Of a stretch of 64,000 nucleotides of DNA, positions 43,636-56,379 are shown piece after piece (within the stretch, counting starts at the first letter, position 1; every line of letters starts with the position of its first letter). A program made the translations under genes and the position numbers. Below the pieces are notes generated by a model. The model made no database searches and was not told the DNA's origin. It saw nothing but the letters and a program-made list of their open reading frames with translations. Source of the stretch: Brasenia schreberi (taxonomy: Eukaryota > Streptophyta > Magnoliopsida > Nymphaeales > Cabombaceae); the NCBI GenBank assembly GCA_036023115.1, contig JAYKKT010000079.1:13507501-13571500 (forward strand). The letters are read 5' to 3'.

Positions 43636-46600
43636 AGTATCGGTGTAATCAGGCACTACAAAAAAAAGTACAGGTTGGTTTTTCGTCAAACGTTCACGAT
43701 GCTTTGAAGAGGTAATATTCATCTTTGTTTTTCCATTGTAGTTATGAGAATAGAAATAAGTCAGTAGAGTTTATCAGATTCTTGATCGAGTGGTTTGACA
43801 ATCGTTTGATGAGGATTGGATAAGCCTCAAAGCGACTGGCAAGAATAGTTATAGATCACTGCAGATCTGTTGTAATTTGCAAAATTGAGCAATCGGACGA
43901 GAGTAATTCCGATCTGCTTATTTGATTTTCTTCTTCAAGAGTTAATTAAAGTATCCTTGAGTTGATAAGCACGACCTCAGACCGGAATTCGTACGATATG
44001 CATGAGAAGTTTGTAGTTCGCCCGAAACTAGTGGAGTTTTGCAGTGAATGTTCCAGAGATCATTTCGGTTGAGACTTCCATTGTGCATCATTAAGATCTA
44101 TGTAGATCTGGTGCAAAAAAGTAGAGATAGCATAGATCTAGTGGTATTTGCCCGTTCCTACTGCGATTGGTTCCGATCTTAGGAAAATCATGAACTTGCA
44201 GAAATTTCTGTGATCTATCTGGATTTCCGTCTGGCTGATTTTTCGGTAATCATGAAGGCAATTTGAGGTGTGAAACGTCGTTCGTAAGTTCTGAAACTAA
44301 TATTGAAGGAATCCGCACATTTATAGATTATATCGGATCATATATCGGATCGGCCATTTCCATATTTCCGTGACCTATTGAGGTTGATTAGAGCGCCGGT
44401 TAAATCTCAAGAGGAACTAACTATACCTGGATTTCCAACTCGATGGTGAATCAGATGGAATTTTCAGCAAATTTGATCGTTCAAGGCTCTTCATATGACC
44501 TTCCTTTAGTGAAAGGAACATGATTGATCAAGGATGGTTGAGGATCAATTTATGAGAAATTGATGCCAAGAGTTGGGGAATGCGCTGCATTCTTCGATCA
44601 CTAATGAGTCGCCTTTCTAGCAAAACTTGACGTGATTACTCTGGTGAGTGAGACTGATCTTCAGACAAAGGAAATTACTGCTGAAATTCTCGTTGAGTTG
44701 AGAAGAATAGCAGGAGTTAATCGGTTGCAGAGGCGGAAGAATTCCTACCAGACGTCTGAAATGCGGTTGCTGCAATGTTTCGTCGATTTTCCTTTTCGTA
44801 TCAGTTAACCTTGGTCTCTAGTTGATGAAACAGTAAGTGAACAAGAAATTGGGAGGGGCTTGAGTGCCTAAACGTGCATCGGTTTGGGTCTGTATAGCAG
44901 GAAACCGATTATTTCCGTTGATGTATTTTCTTTTCCTTCTGTTTGGGTAACAGACGAATTTTAACGTGATCATTGTACTGCACGGGAGTGTCGTTGTTGT
45001 AAGGTCTTGTAATTTGGTTCCAAAGGGAACAACTCTTGGTCAAGTGTAGTGGTTGCTAGTTGATGCGTCTGCATTGTTGCTAGCTAGGGACAGTATGGAG
45101 AAAGGGTTGCTTTCTAGAGAAAATGTAAATTGATGGTGTTGATCGAGAATAACAGCGTTGTTGCCAAGCATGCTGCAGAAATGTGAACAGTAGCACTGCT
45201 GTTCGGTTATGTTGTTGCAGAATGCAGAAACACAAGATAGCCGTTGAGGTGCTGTCTTACGTGATTGTTGTTGCTGTGAGAAGCCGATCCAAGTGATGTT
45301 GCTGCATGGAGTATAGCAACGTTCCTTGGAGTGTTGTCAAGCAATTTAGTGCGCATGTTGTACATTGCTAAGGTAGTATGTAGAAAAAATTCTGCATTCC
45401 TGCAGTGACGTTTTTGCAGTTGGAGTGATGAAGTTGCTGCGAAGCGAACTGCTGCTGTGGACCAGACGATGAGAGGCTGTGTGCGTAAAGTTGTTGTACG
45501 AGTACTGCAGAGAGTGAACAATAGAATGGTGTTCCGTTGTTGGGCAGAACCGTATTTTATTGTAGAGCTCAGCAGACCAAACCATTGAGAGGAATGTTGG
45601 CTGACTGTGTTATTGTATAGAAGTCTTCGAACAGCGGAAGGTGCTATTTGTTGTTGCCGTATGAGTTGCTGCTATTGCCCGAGCATTGTTATTGCATGTT
45701 CATTGATGGTGAGAGGTGCCACTGACAAGTGCATAGCCAAGCATTGTGCCGTCCGCTGACAAGTGCACAGCCAAGCATTGTGCCGTCTCTAATGCTCAGT
45801 TGATATAGATTTTGTTGATATTGGAGGAAAGTATACAATAGTTGCACGATATGATGGATTTGAGCATGGACAATGAGTTGCCTAATTCAGTTTGTACCGA
45901 GAGCATTGAGAGTTTGATGTCCTTAGTATACCGGTATATCCGGTACTTGAGTTGGAGTTGTGAGAGCCTACTTATCTTAGTAACGAGGTATGCCTAGAGA
46001 CAATTTTCCAGGCCATGACAGGTGAGTGATAAGGTAGATGGACGGGCGATGATAAATGAGTGAAGAAGAGTGTGAAGTTTGAGATTCTCTACGAGTCCGT
46101 TGTAGAGATAGACCGGATGCCTTCTTCATCTATGCATGCACTTTCCGGTGAGGAGAGCTCATGTCGGGCTTGGTGGTCCTTGTCTTGGATCACACGGGTT
46201 GCTAAGCCTACGATGCGGATAATAGATGCATGTCCTACGATGGTCACCCTAGCTAATGTGGACACAGTATTGTATGCGGGTAGAGTGATTCCTGATGCAC
46301 CGATGCATGTCCTACGATGTTCGATCCCTGGTCCAGACTCGAAAGAGGATCATATGCATGGTTTCTTTCCACTTCGGTCAGGTGTGGTGCCGAAGGAGAC
46401 GCATGCATGGTCGTGTGAGGTATAAAGACATACCCATTGAGACACCACATGCTCCAAGAGGGAGTCCTCATCTTTGGGGGTTCTCCGAGATGCTAACCTC
46501 CCCAAACTTCATCAAGAGTGAAGTGGATGGCATTGATGCAAGGAGTCGAAGCTTCCAGAGACAAGCGTGCAGACGATAGGTGCTTGGGACACGAAAGGCA

Positions 46601-46786
46601 AGGGGATGTGGGAGCCGGTTCCATGCTCAATTGGAGCACGGTTGTTGAGGCATCCAAGATGAGAGAGCATACTTGCAATTGAAGAGATGCAATGCGAGCT
46701 GGAGTAGTCAGGTTGAGACTCAGTCGGAGGAGTACGTTGGAGCTGGAGCACACCCCCGAAGGGCTTTAGCTCAGTTGGGGGAGAAT

Positions 46787-47291
46787 TGTCACGGGACAAA
46801 TTTAGGGTTGGTCACCCTGGCATGGGTGTTGCTTCCTTGTAAACCCCTTTTAGATAGGAGCACCCTGATTTAGTAATATTTGTAATAAAACTTGGGCCAT
46901 TAGGACATGATCTATATCTTATCCGGATGCCATTTAGTTAGTGGCTTCTACAGCACACCACCCATAGCTATAAAGACACCACCGATAGCTATAAATAGCC
47001 ATCTCATGGCTTGTGGTAACTTAACTTCACATGGAATAATAGTATCCTCTTCCCGTGAGTGTCTTTCCCTTCTCTAGTGTGTTACATGGAAAGCATGTGA
47101 CCAGTGAGAGCCGAGTGCATGCTGTTGTTCCATCGTCAATTGAAGGAAGGGAGCGTGAGAGATCGATACTGAAGTCCACCGCATGACAATAACACAGTCA
47201 TGTCGGTTTGAGAAGGTTGAGCAGCGACGTGTCGGTGTTGCCAGGCGATCCTCGAGTGTACCTGAAGTCTAGCACCGTGAGGACCGTCACA
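46787..47291 (+). repeat. right LTR of the non-autonomous element
   Basis: It begins TGTCACGGGACAAATTTAGG after the polypurine tract and ends ACCGTCACA. Confidence 0.82.
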
Positions 47292-47386
47292 CAGCCATAG
47301 GGTTAGCTCAACCGTAGGGTGCTCTAGTGCCGTTGCTGGTGTGGATGGGTGAGTCAGGCTTCAGCCTCCTCTTGTAACAAAAAAAG
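47292..47386 (+). mobile_element. probable tRNA-derived SINE remnant
   Basis: It has an A-box-like GGTTAGCTCAACCGTAGGG (about 47299) and a degenerate B-box-like GGCTTCAGCCTCC (about 47357), about 50 bp apart, then CTTGTAACAAAAAAAG directly before the right target duplication. An 18-bp duplication and A-rich tail are LINE-machinery traits. The 5' end is either the short GCACCT at 43024-43029 or lost when the LTR element entered. Confidence 0.5.
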
Positions 47387-47560
47387 AAAAGACTACTACA
47401 CAAAAGGGATCATTTAGGAAATCGTATTGAAATAGCTTCATACTAAACTATGGTTTATAGCGCTTTGCTCAGTAAATAACGACCGTGAAATTTCAAAATA
47501 ATGTTCGAAAAACTAGAAGCTGAGACTCCTCCTTGTACCATGTGTAAAATGATAGCTTTA
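47387..47560 (+). other. displaced 3' flank of the polygalacturonase pseudogene
   Basis: It resumes the match to the intact gene's flank (GAAATCGTATT; AATAATGTTCGAAAAACTAR; AAGCTGAGACT), corresponding to 29918-30090. Confidence 0.8.
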
Positions 47561-49440
47561 TCTAGTCAAGGTTTTGGTGTCATAGTGTTGATTCTCGAGA
47601 AGATAGCTTCTCTCATGGGGCTTTCAATTATACGTAGTTCCATTGAAAACACTAGGATCTCTGAGGCTATATGCTACAGAAAATCAGGAATTCTGTCGGA
47701 CATTTCTTCTGGGTTCTTATTCTACGCAAAATATAAGAATGTGCGAAATCGAGATATATATTTTCGAAGTAATAGAGCTATGCGAGATTGACACGCGCAA
47801 CATGTTGTAAGGGAGGGATGTATAGTTTGCGCATTAACTATGTAAATATATATGCTAAACTAAGTCCGTAATTTTCAGAAAAATTATACATGTGCAAATT
47901 GCCTTTAGTGCATAATTTTGATAGTCCTATTTGTGATAACGATTCACAAGATATATATCATTGAAATGAGGTGAAGTTTAGTTTAACCGAGTCGGTATTA
48001 TCCATTGAGGTGTGACTTCCATGGATCTCATTTCAAATTCCAAATTTGAACTTCAGTGATGCGCAAAGGATGCTCCAACATTATACATTTTCTCACTTTA
48101 AATGATCAGCATACATATTCATGCAGAAGCTGCAGGGTGACTGAATTGCAATATTTTTCATCATAAAAGTTAAATTCAAGGGTTCCCCATGGTGTCAACC
48201 AAGCATATCGTTTATTATTTCTTACTACCCATCTAGCAACAACTTGCGTTTCCAAGAAATCAAGACAGATTATAATTGTTACTAAATTAAATTACAACCA
48301 AAGTATCTTTTTCTTCTTATTCCTTGTTCGATATTAAAGCTCTCTACTGCAGCCAATAAAAAGATTAACCTTAATTCGCTCATGCCGACGGCTGGTTGAG
48401 CAAGATCTCAACCTTAATGTCAGGGGTGGTCGAGCATCCCGCGTGGTGGGGAGCCGTGATCGCGATCACTACTTACCACTGATGAACACTAAACGTGCAC
48501 GGTGAGCGACACGACCGAACACTGTTCCATGTGTCAGCTCTCTTGTCGTATCTAAAATTGCAAGCCGACCCATTATTCCTTATCTATTAAGGACCAACGC
48601 GTGCACCAAGTGACAATCTTTTGGATCAAATCGTCACTCGCTTGAAAAATTAATAACGAATCAATTCATATATATGACTGACCCCACAGATCCAATATAT
48701 CCATATTTCCTGCAGTCGGAATTTCTATTGGTGATATTAATTATGGCTGTAATACGAATCAATTGTTAACCTAGAGTTGCTCATCCAGCGAATTTCGTCT
48801 TGATCATAACAAGGACGTTGTTCAATTAATAGCCGGTCAACAAAATTTTATGTCGCGGAATGTTACTTGGCACAACTGCATGGGCTAAATGCCAATCATT
48901 CACATACATAGAACACATCGATCCAATTAATAGCTTATATATATATATATATATAAAGAAAGCATTCTCCATCAAACCAGCGAGAGCCATTTGGTTCAAA
49001 CAGTACCTTCCGAACTGGTCCGTGCAATACATTCCAAACACCCGCCCACAAACACACTGGATCCCAACATCCGGTTCAATTTTTGAAAAAGATTGGAATT
49101 AAATTTAAAACCAGCAAGTGTCATTTGGCGCCCGCTCGGTTGACTATCAGTTTGACTAATTGACACGTTGTTAATCTAATAGCGACTGGTCTTGATGCCC
49201 GGTCATTTAAAAAAAATTATATAATAGTTAAACTATATTATATATATATATATGATGGACCATCAGGCTGTAATGGACATTGATCATTGATGACTTGTTG
49301 ACTGTCTAATCCAATCGAAAAGAATGACCAGTTTGATCCACCAGTAATAAAAAATAATTTTAATTCTTTGAAAAGATACTAGATACGAATAGTTAAAACT
49401 TAAGTTTATAAAATACTGTGATGAATAGATGAAGAAGCTC
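47561..49440. other. intergenic DNA with one promoter-like block
   Basis: No gene recognised; the 96-codon frame at 47501-47791 has no domain I know. TA runs near 48937 and 49240. Block 48300-48390 is listed separately. Confidence 0.45.
48300..48390 (+). repeat. polygalacturonase-promoter-like block, copy 3
   Basis: ATTCCTTGTTCGATATTAAA, then AAGATTAACCTTAATTCGCT, match 52640-52710 and, more distantly, 27335-27400 and 25875-25915. Confidence 0.65.
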
Positions 49441-49721
49441 TTGGCTCTCCACCTTTATAAATTGGCCCTCACCTCACTCATTTCAACCAAGCACTTAACC
49501 TCAAAGCCCACCGATTCTTGATTCGTCATTTCTTGTTCTCTTTTCATACTTACTCTCTTACCAACTCTTTTATTCGATATATTTATTTGTTATCTTGCAT
49601 CATAGTTAATATTTCATAATATTCATATTGTCATATATTTATTTATCATTTTGTCAATCTTTATTTTCTCACTCTTCTTCTCAACTCTACAAGGATCTTC
49701 TATGTTGATAACCTATTTTCT

Positions 49722-50460
49722 ATGACATCCAAAAAAATTCCTATTAAAAGTGGGTTTAGACATCCAAAAAAACCTATTTTGTCTGCAAGAAAGTTCTTCC
49801 ACAATGGATCTACTTTAATGGGGGTTTTCCGCTATAACTCCACTCAAGATAGAGAGGAATTTGCATATTTTATTTTAGTAGAACATCTTCTATTTAATTT
49901 TAATCAAAAGCTTGGATTTATTGATTACGTAAAGAATGCATATAATCATTTCAATGCCTATTTCTAGATAATCAATTACTAGGCATATATGTAAATTATA
50001 TAAAAATGAGTTAGCTACATTTTTTATTTTATCTAACCCTTATGTTTCACTCTATGTTGATATATGAAGTGATACTAGCAATTACATGCATACACCGGTG
50101 TTACTACTCATAGTTGGGCAATTCAAAAACATCACTAAGTATATGTTATTTGCTAAAACCATTTTTTGAAGAATATTGATTAGCTTATAAGATATTTTAA
50201 ATTTCACTTAACCTATTTTAGGCGGTAAGCTTTTTCATGTTGGTTATTCTTGTCATATATTTAACATGTGCATACAAGATATATTAAAAAAATTAAAACT
50301 TACCTACTAGAGATGCCCTTAAGATTCTCTTGGATCATCCAAATGTTAGGAATGATGATAGTTTTTTTAAGAAAATGTAGGAAATGAAGAAAATTCAAAA
50401 GATATTTGAATTTGACCTACCAAATATTGTTTGTAGCTATGCCCTATAGGAACTTATTAA
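49722..50460 (+). pseudogene. hAT-type transposase relic
   Basis: After a short open frame (MTSKKIPIKSGFRHPKKPIL), EEFAYFILVEHLLFNFNQK and LGFIDYVKNAYNHF match the plant hAT pattern in which an aliphatic EH-F-x-E-x-GF block follows the BED finger. Farther on, in other frames, GGKLFHVGYSCHIFNMCIQD resembles the hAT RCCAHILNLIVQDGL block. Numerous stops; no BED finger and no terminal inverted repeats found. Confidence 0.6.
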
Positions 50461-52614
50461 TTGAGTTTATGTATCTTCATTTTACACAGTCAAATCTATT
50501 CGAGTCTAATTGAGATATTTATAAGAGTCTTTTAGATCTCTTGACTGTCTTTAATAATGTTATAAATGCATTATCTGATGTTTAATTCTCAACCTATCAT
50601 TAAGTGAGTATTCTAGGTTAGAATCTACCACAAAAAAAGTGTCAGAAGCCTTTAAACCTACCGTAAGCTTTACTGTTGTGACAAATGGTTTCCTCCCAAA
50701 AATTGAATATCTTCAAATTGGTGGGAATCATATTAAAATAACCCTCCCGCAAGGTATCGACAAACAACCTCTTCAAAGGATGACCATCCACAATGGCCTT
50801 AATGTATAATGGCCACAAATGTCTTGTCGCAACTTTCTATAGTTTGTGAAAGAGTGTCACCGAATCAATTCCACCAACTACAACCACTCAATCAAGATCA
50901 TTTTGCTACAAAATTCTTGTCCTCAATAGCCCGCTCTTGTTTGACAAGGACGAAACTTGCTAGTGAAATTGTCATTAGGCCCTCTATAGATAGAACATAT
51001 CGGCATTGAAATCTTCGTCATATATAACTATTGTAAAGGGAATAACTACTTTTCAATGTGACTCATGATAACACTTATGGGAGGTTGACTTGGAGATATA
51101 GAAAGGCTTCTCTCTTGGATTCACCAATTTGGTGAAATAAAGAGTAGGTTACTTCCCTCATTGAAAGATTGAGAATCCATAATAGAGTCCCTCGATTCCA
51201 ATCACCCTATTGTGTTGGCAGTCAACCAATCAATTGGTATTTCCCTAAGTTTAGAGTTTTCTTGGGATGGTGAGTCAAAATGTCCTACTGCTTCGGCCAC
51301 TCTTTCATCATTTTGAACATCATGAATCTCGGGTTCATGAACCCTTAGAACATAATCATCAGAACTTTCTTTTGTGTTTCCATATGAATGCTTGCAAACC
51401 CACTTTCTAGAGGACGATCGCTGCCTTGATCCATTGGCTAGTTCCCTGTTAGTTGGAATCAATCAAGGCTAGCAATTTATTATTGCACTAATCAAGTACA
51501 ACTTCAATCCATTCATTGATCGCTTTTGACTGCTCGAGGGGTCTCAAAAGTTTTATCACAAACTTCTCTTCTACTCTTTTTTTCTAGTTACATCTCTCCT
51601 ACATCAATGTGAGACGTGATAGGCGTAGTCGAGGGCACCACCAATTTTTAACCCATTGACCAACCTTACTATCTAATGACTCATTCTCAAAGGGATAATT
51701 AGATAGGACTTAGGCGACGAGTATGGTCTCAAGGATTCTGATTTGAGCATATCTCGATGCTATTGATACTATGCCCTCGAACAAATAGCAAAACAAAGTG
51801 ACAGATTGTATTGTGACAGAAGAATTATCGCCATATTGAAGAAAGAGGTTGTATAAGTCTAAATGAATCTCTTCATAAAAAAAACAAGGAAAGGAGAATA
51901 AAAGAGAAGATAATGTTGTTCTCTTTCTTGATTGGTACAACCATTATTTATAGATTTCTCTCAGGTTGCAATAGGTGAATCCATTCTTCATGTTTTTTCA
52001 ATAACTTTCCACTTGCTTGTGATGGTATGATTGTATGTATAATGAGGTTTCTCTATATCGTGAGCCTAAACCGACTTCTCCATTCAAGCTCGCTCAAGTC
52101 ACGTCTTATTCATTTTGCCTTCAAGCCTCCTCAAGTACTCGTTCTTGATTTTCAGTGCCAAACGGTTTCTCATGCATCCAAGTTCCTATCTTCACATCAG
52201 CACTAAACAACTAAAATTTCATCCCATACGTGTAGGATCCTTAAACCAATGAAAAACGACCTTTCCTGCTGGGAGACTTCCAAGGGAGATGCCCCGAGGG
52301 GAGTTCAGCTCCAAGCCGAGGAGACTAATTCCCATCTTTGGCCTCCAACAACTTTTAACCATTATAACACCATGATATGTCTCAGGTGCCCAACACTCAT
52401 CTTCGATCATCCGTTTGCAGCCCCTGTTACAATAGAATGAGATTGTGCAGAACTGTACTAGGAAGGATATTAATCTGGACAACAGAAGGGTGCTGAGTCC
52501 AAACCCTGATCAGATTATTCGGATCTTTTATATATCACAGCAAGGATAAACACTACTGGATTATCCTTCCAACAACAGTTGCAAAACGTTGTCCTCTGAA
52601 ATAATTCGAACCAA
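50461..52614. other. unassigned DNA with weak coding traces
   Basis: 50650-50810 on + reads in one frame PTVSFTVVTNGFLPKIEYLQ, and 51202-51462 on minus is open for 86 codons; I recognise no family in either. The frame at 52219-52482 (-) contains GLELNSPRGISLGSLPAGK, also unrecognised. These may be scraps of one old element. Confidence 0.35.
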
Positions 52615-52710
52615 ACACATCTTTCTCCTTACTCCTTGTTCAATGTCAAAACTTTCTTCTAAAACTAGTAGCAAGATTAACCTTTAATTTAGCTCCTCAT
52701 GGGAGCAGAG
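52615..52710 (+). repeat. polygalacturonase-promoter-like block, copy 4
   Basis: TACTCCTTGTTCAATGTCAA, ACTTTCTTCTAAAACTAGTA and AAGATTAACCTTTAATTTAG line up with 48300-48390 and with the promoter of the intact gene. Confidence 0.65.
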
Positions 52711-54141
52711 CTAGGTACGTGGTAACTCAGGAAGTTGTAGTTAGAAAGATTAGGGTATTTTCTTTTGATCAGTAATCCTGATGGAAGTCCAATGTCTAGT
52801 TAGCTGTAGGAAGCCTTTTAGGATGAAAAGTAGTCAATGGTTTAAAGCGTGGTTACTTTGTCTCAGCTCACAGTTTGAACTGTACAATTCATCGCCATCC
52901 ATACTCATGACACTTTTATAGATTTGGGTGACGCAAAGGTTGCTGCTCTCTGGATATGTCACTGTCCTTCAGCTTCTGCCATTTTGGACGATGATGTCAA
53001 AATTTTGTGTTGGTAGGGGTGACATGGTCGGGTTGGTTTTAAACTGGTGGTTTCGGTTATCTTGGAACCTAGAATTATAAGTGAACTGGCTTAGGGTCCG
53101 TATCGATTATGGTGTCAGTTTCGAAATATATGGTATTGTATTTATAAACAAAATAAAATAAGAAATGTGATCATTTGCATCAAAGCACAACTGGAAAGTT
53201 ATCATTTCAGGTCTATTTATAATATATGTATATTATATAAGATATAATGTAATAACATAATTTAGTTAATGATGTGCACATTTGCAAATTGTCAGTTAAA
53301 GATTGCAGTTTGGAGACTTTCATTGAAACACAAGTTAGAGTAGTATATAATATAATACTATACACATGGTAGAAATCTGCAGGTGGGGACGCCAATTGCC
53401 ATCCTCCTCCTTTATTAAATTTGAAATTTAAAAATTAAATCTACATGACTCAACGGGCCAACCGCGTGGTCCGACTACAAATGTTTATCCAGGGGCTGCG
53501 GTAAGAAGAACTTGACATGGGGAGGGCTAAAGGAAGTTGAAAATGATTTCAAGCCGCCGCTTATCAGACCAAATTGTAAAGAAATATATGATCGTTCTTA
53601 GTAATTTTAGCACAGACATGATTGGATTGATCACCCAACTGTTATGTGTGGAAGGAATGAGAGAAAAGATGACGGTAACAACTATCAAAAGTCGAAACCA
53701 TCGGACGGTTTTTTGAGTTTATCCGTAACTGTCCGTATAAGGGGCTCAAGGAAAAGAAAACTCAATAAAAAATTCAAGAGGAAAGAGAAGAAGGCACTGC
53801 TCTATAAATAGAGAGCAGCACACGAATACAAACACACAGAGATATTGTGAAATATATAGAGAATCACTGAGAAACTGAGCATTCCTCTCAAGCAAAACCT
53901 ATTGAGAGAAAACCTTGAATATACAGAAATACTTATACCTCTTTGAAGATCTATTGTTGTTGTGTACCTGAGCACAAGAATAGAGGACATCGAAGGGTCG
54001 TCGAAGTCCCCACATCTGGTATATGGGTTTGGTTTTGAAACTGTAAACAGGTATGCATAAGTAAATAAAAAAAGGGGGAAAAAGAGGGATAGAGAACTTC
54101 CTATAACTTTCAGAAGTGGCAAAGCATTATGCGTGAGTCGA
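52711..54141. other. intergenic DNA; possible copia LTR at its right end
   Basis: No gene. 53760-54015 has CTATAAATAGAGAGCAGCAC (TATA at about 53801) and a leader, and ends before TGGTATATGGGTTTGG (54017), a possible degenerate tRNA-Met primer-binding site. This would suit a 5' LTR of the copia element, but no matching 3' copy was found after 58335. Confidence 0.35.
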
Positions 54142-54410
54142 GACAAGGCATAAAGCAAACCTTGCCTGAGTCAAGACAAAGAGTAGACAGCCAAGAGGCT
54201 AGAGGTCGGTTGCAAGACAAAGAGTAGGCAGGTAGAACCTTGGTCAGGAGGCTAAAGGTCGACCACAAGACAAAGAGCAATCCAATAGAACCTCGGCCAC
54301 GATGCCAGAAGTCAGCCGCGAGAAGGAGGAGGTTGTCGGAAAACCCTTAGCTAGGAGGCCAGAGGAAGGTCAAAGCAGAACCTGCGGCAGGAGGCCACGA
54401 GTGGCCATAG
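54142..54410 (+). repeat. 53-bp tandem repeat, about 4-5 diverged copies
   Basis: Units beginning GAGGCTAGAGGTC lie at 54195, 54248, 54301 and 54355, with partial units on each side (54142 and 54391). The frame at 54302-54508 is part of the repeat, not a gene. Confidence 0.82.
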
Positions 54411-55140
54411 GCCAAAAGGTGGAAAACCGCGGGCGAAAACTAGTGGTTTCTAGAAAACCGCTTATGGCAGTGGACCGAAAAGTTCATTTTGCCTTGGCCG
54501 ATTTTTAAAAATTATGAACTGCCACTAGATAAAATTACCAAAATATCCAAATATTTTTGGGTAAAAATATTGTTTTGCCCTTATCCAAGAGAAAAGTCAT
54601 TTTTTTCCTCTAGCAGTTTATGAAAATTACAAAAAACCAGGATATTGATTTACTTTACTGCTCTTCCCAATTAAATTTATTACAATACTGTCATTATGTC
54701 AAAAGATAGATTTGTTCATATCCTTTTCAGGAAATGATAAATTCGGATTGAGGGGAAAAATTATGAATTTACTCTCCATGAGTAATGAATTTTCTGAAAT
54801 ACCAAACACTAATTTTACTATTTTTTTCTTGGTCTTTTTAGAAAATTACAAAATCAGACAAATAGATAAAATTATTGTTTTACCCCTAGTGTTTTGGAAA
54901 ATTAACAAAGGTAGGAATTGTTTGGAAAAAATTATGGATTTATCTCAACTTATTTTTATATTAAGAATGAGTTATTTTCAGTTCATTCTTATGATATTTT
55001 GTATTGTGCTAATTAAATATATGTTATTTATGTTTTGTTGCTTGATAAAAGTTTTCTTTTTATACTGTCTAATTGTTATAATTGTCAAATACATAAAAAT
55101 GAACTTTAGAATATGTGTGTCGGAACTAGGAAAGGCATAA
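54411..55140. other. AT-rich leader of the copia element
   Basis: A 142-codon frame at 54712-55140 is made of Ile, Phe, Leu and Lys codons from AT-rich DNA and shows no domain. Repeated phrases such as GAAAATTACAAAA and AAAATTATGRATTTA occur. Confidence 0.45.
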
Positions 55141-56060
55141 AAGCTAAATGGTCTAAACTTTCAAACATGGAAGAAAATGATACCACTCGCTCTAACACTT
55201 GAAGGTATAGAGTATATCCTAAAGAAAACTGTGCATCCGCCACCATCAGACGCAATAGAGCAATAAATAGAAATGTATAAAACATTTGTTAAAGACAACA
55301 CAATAGCAAGAATCATCATGTTGACCTACATGGAGGATAACTTGATCAGGGTCTTCGAGGAATTCAAGACTTTAAAGAGATGTTTGATTCTATAACAGCC
55401 AAATACGATATAATTACTAAGTTGTATGTCTAGTTGCTACAACAAAAATATAATTCTTTCAAAATAAAAGAAGGGGATAATGTAGTAAAACATGTAAACT
55501 ATATGTTGGTAATGACAATAGACCTAGCTGTGGCAAAATCAGTCATTCTAGAACTGATGAAGATATCTATAATACCAAACAGTCTTCTCTTGCTATGGAA
55601 CATGGTCACCACTGCCCTTAAGGTTGGAGTAGAAATCAACCTTTCATAATTGCCCCTGAAACTAGCAATTGAGTAAAAATATATGAGTAAAAATAAAAAA
55701 GAAAAATTATTAGTAGTATAAGATAAGATAGTGTGTAGCTCCAAACCCAATCAAAGGAGAAATAAAACAAACAAAAAGTTTGACAAAAATAATAAAAAGA
55801 ACTTTCAATCTTAGGAAACTACTTATCGAGTTAAGTGTTTTAGCTGTAGAAAGATGAGATACTAGAAGAGGGATTGCCACAACAAAAAGAATGAAAGAAA
55901 CAACCTACAACACGGACAATCAAAGAAGCAGGACATAATCTGCGTAATATCGGAATGTCTACACATAGACTGCCTGATGACTAGTTGGCAGATTGATTAT
56001 GGAGCGACTAGACACTTCTCAAAGACCAAGGAAGGGGCAATCGATCTAAAATAGTACAAA
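55141..56060 (+). pseudogene. copia gag, zinc knuckle and protease (relic)
   Basis: Gag reads WKKMIPLALTLEGIEYILKK, TYMEDNLIRVFEEFKTLKR and, at 55434-55649, LLQQKYNSFKIKEGDNVVKH, as in the UBN2 gag family. The knuckle near 55830-55885 is CFSCRKMRY...KRDC, with Tyr where His is needed. The protease core near 55988 is WQIDYGATRHFS, where the usual DSG is DYG. Both changes would disable the domains. Confidence 0.82.
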
Positions 56061-56379
56061 TTAGGAGAATATCAGGTATATATGAGAAATAATACTTACT
56101 CAGATATTCTGGGTACTGGGGCCCACGTCCTTTATAATATTTGTATAAGGCATAATGGTTATATTGATTGATGTATTAATTATGCCATCTATAAGGCACA
56201 ATCTGGTTTTAGTTCCAGTCTTAGTAAAGAAAGGTTTTAAGGATAGGTTTGTTCCTATCAAGGTGACTGTGGAGAAACATGAGAGAATATTTTTCTCTAG
56301 AGAATTTGATGTATAACATGAACTGTTCAAATTGAAAGTTAATGAGAATGAAAATTCTTCTGCTTATATTTATTATGCC

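Larger units (their letters stand above)
43030..47291 (+). mobile_element. non-autonomous LTR retrotransposon (about 4.26 kb)
   Basis: LTRs are 43030-43618 and 46787-47291, starting TGTCACGG and ending CCGTCACA. The left LTR has about 100 bp more near its start. A primer-binding site TTGGTATCAAAGCAC (tRNA-Met type) follows the left LTR at 43620, and a polypurine tract TTGGGGGAGAAT (46775-46786) precedes the right one. The 3.1-kb interior has no gag or pol motif and only short frames (e.g. 46060-46425), so it would depend on enzymes of another element. No 5-bp target duplication is obvious. Confidence 0.85.

Noticed and set aside
46060..46873. Open frames of 66-121 codons on both strands inside the non-autonomous LTR element
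   Set aside because: They overlap each other, and no gag or pol motif could be recognised.
54712..55140. 142-codon open frame
   Set aside because: It is AT-rich with Ile, Phe, Leu and Lys bias, lies in the copia leader and shows no domain.
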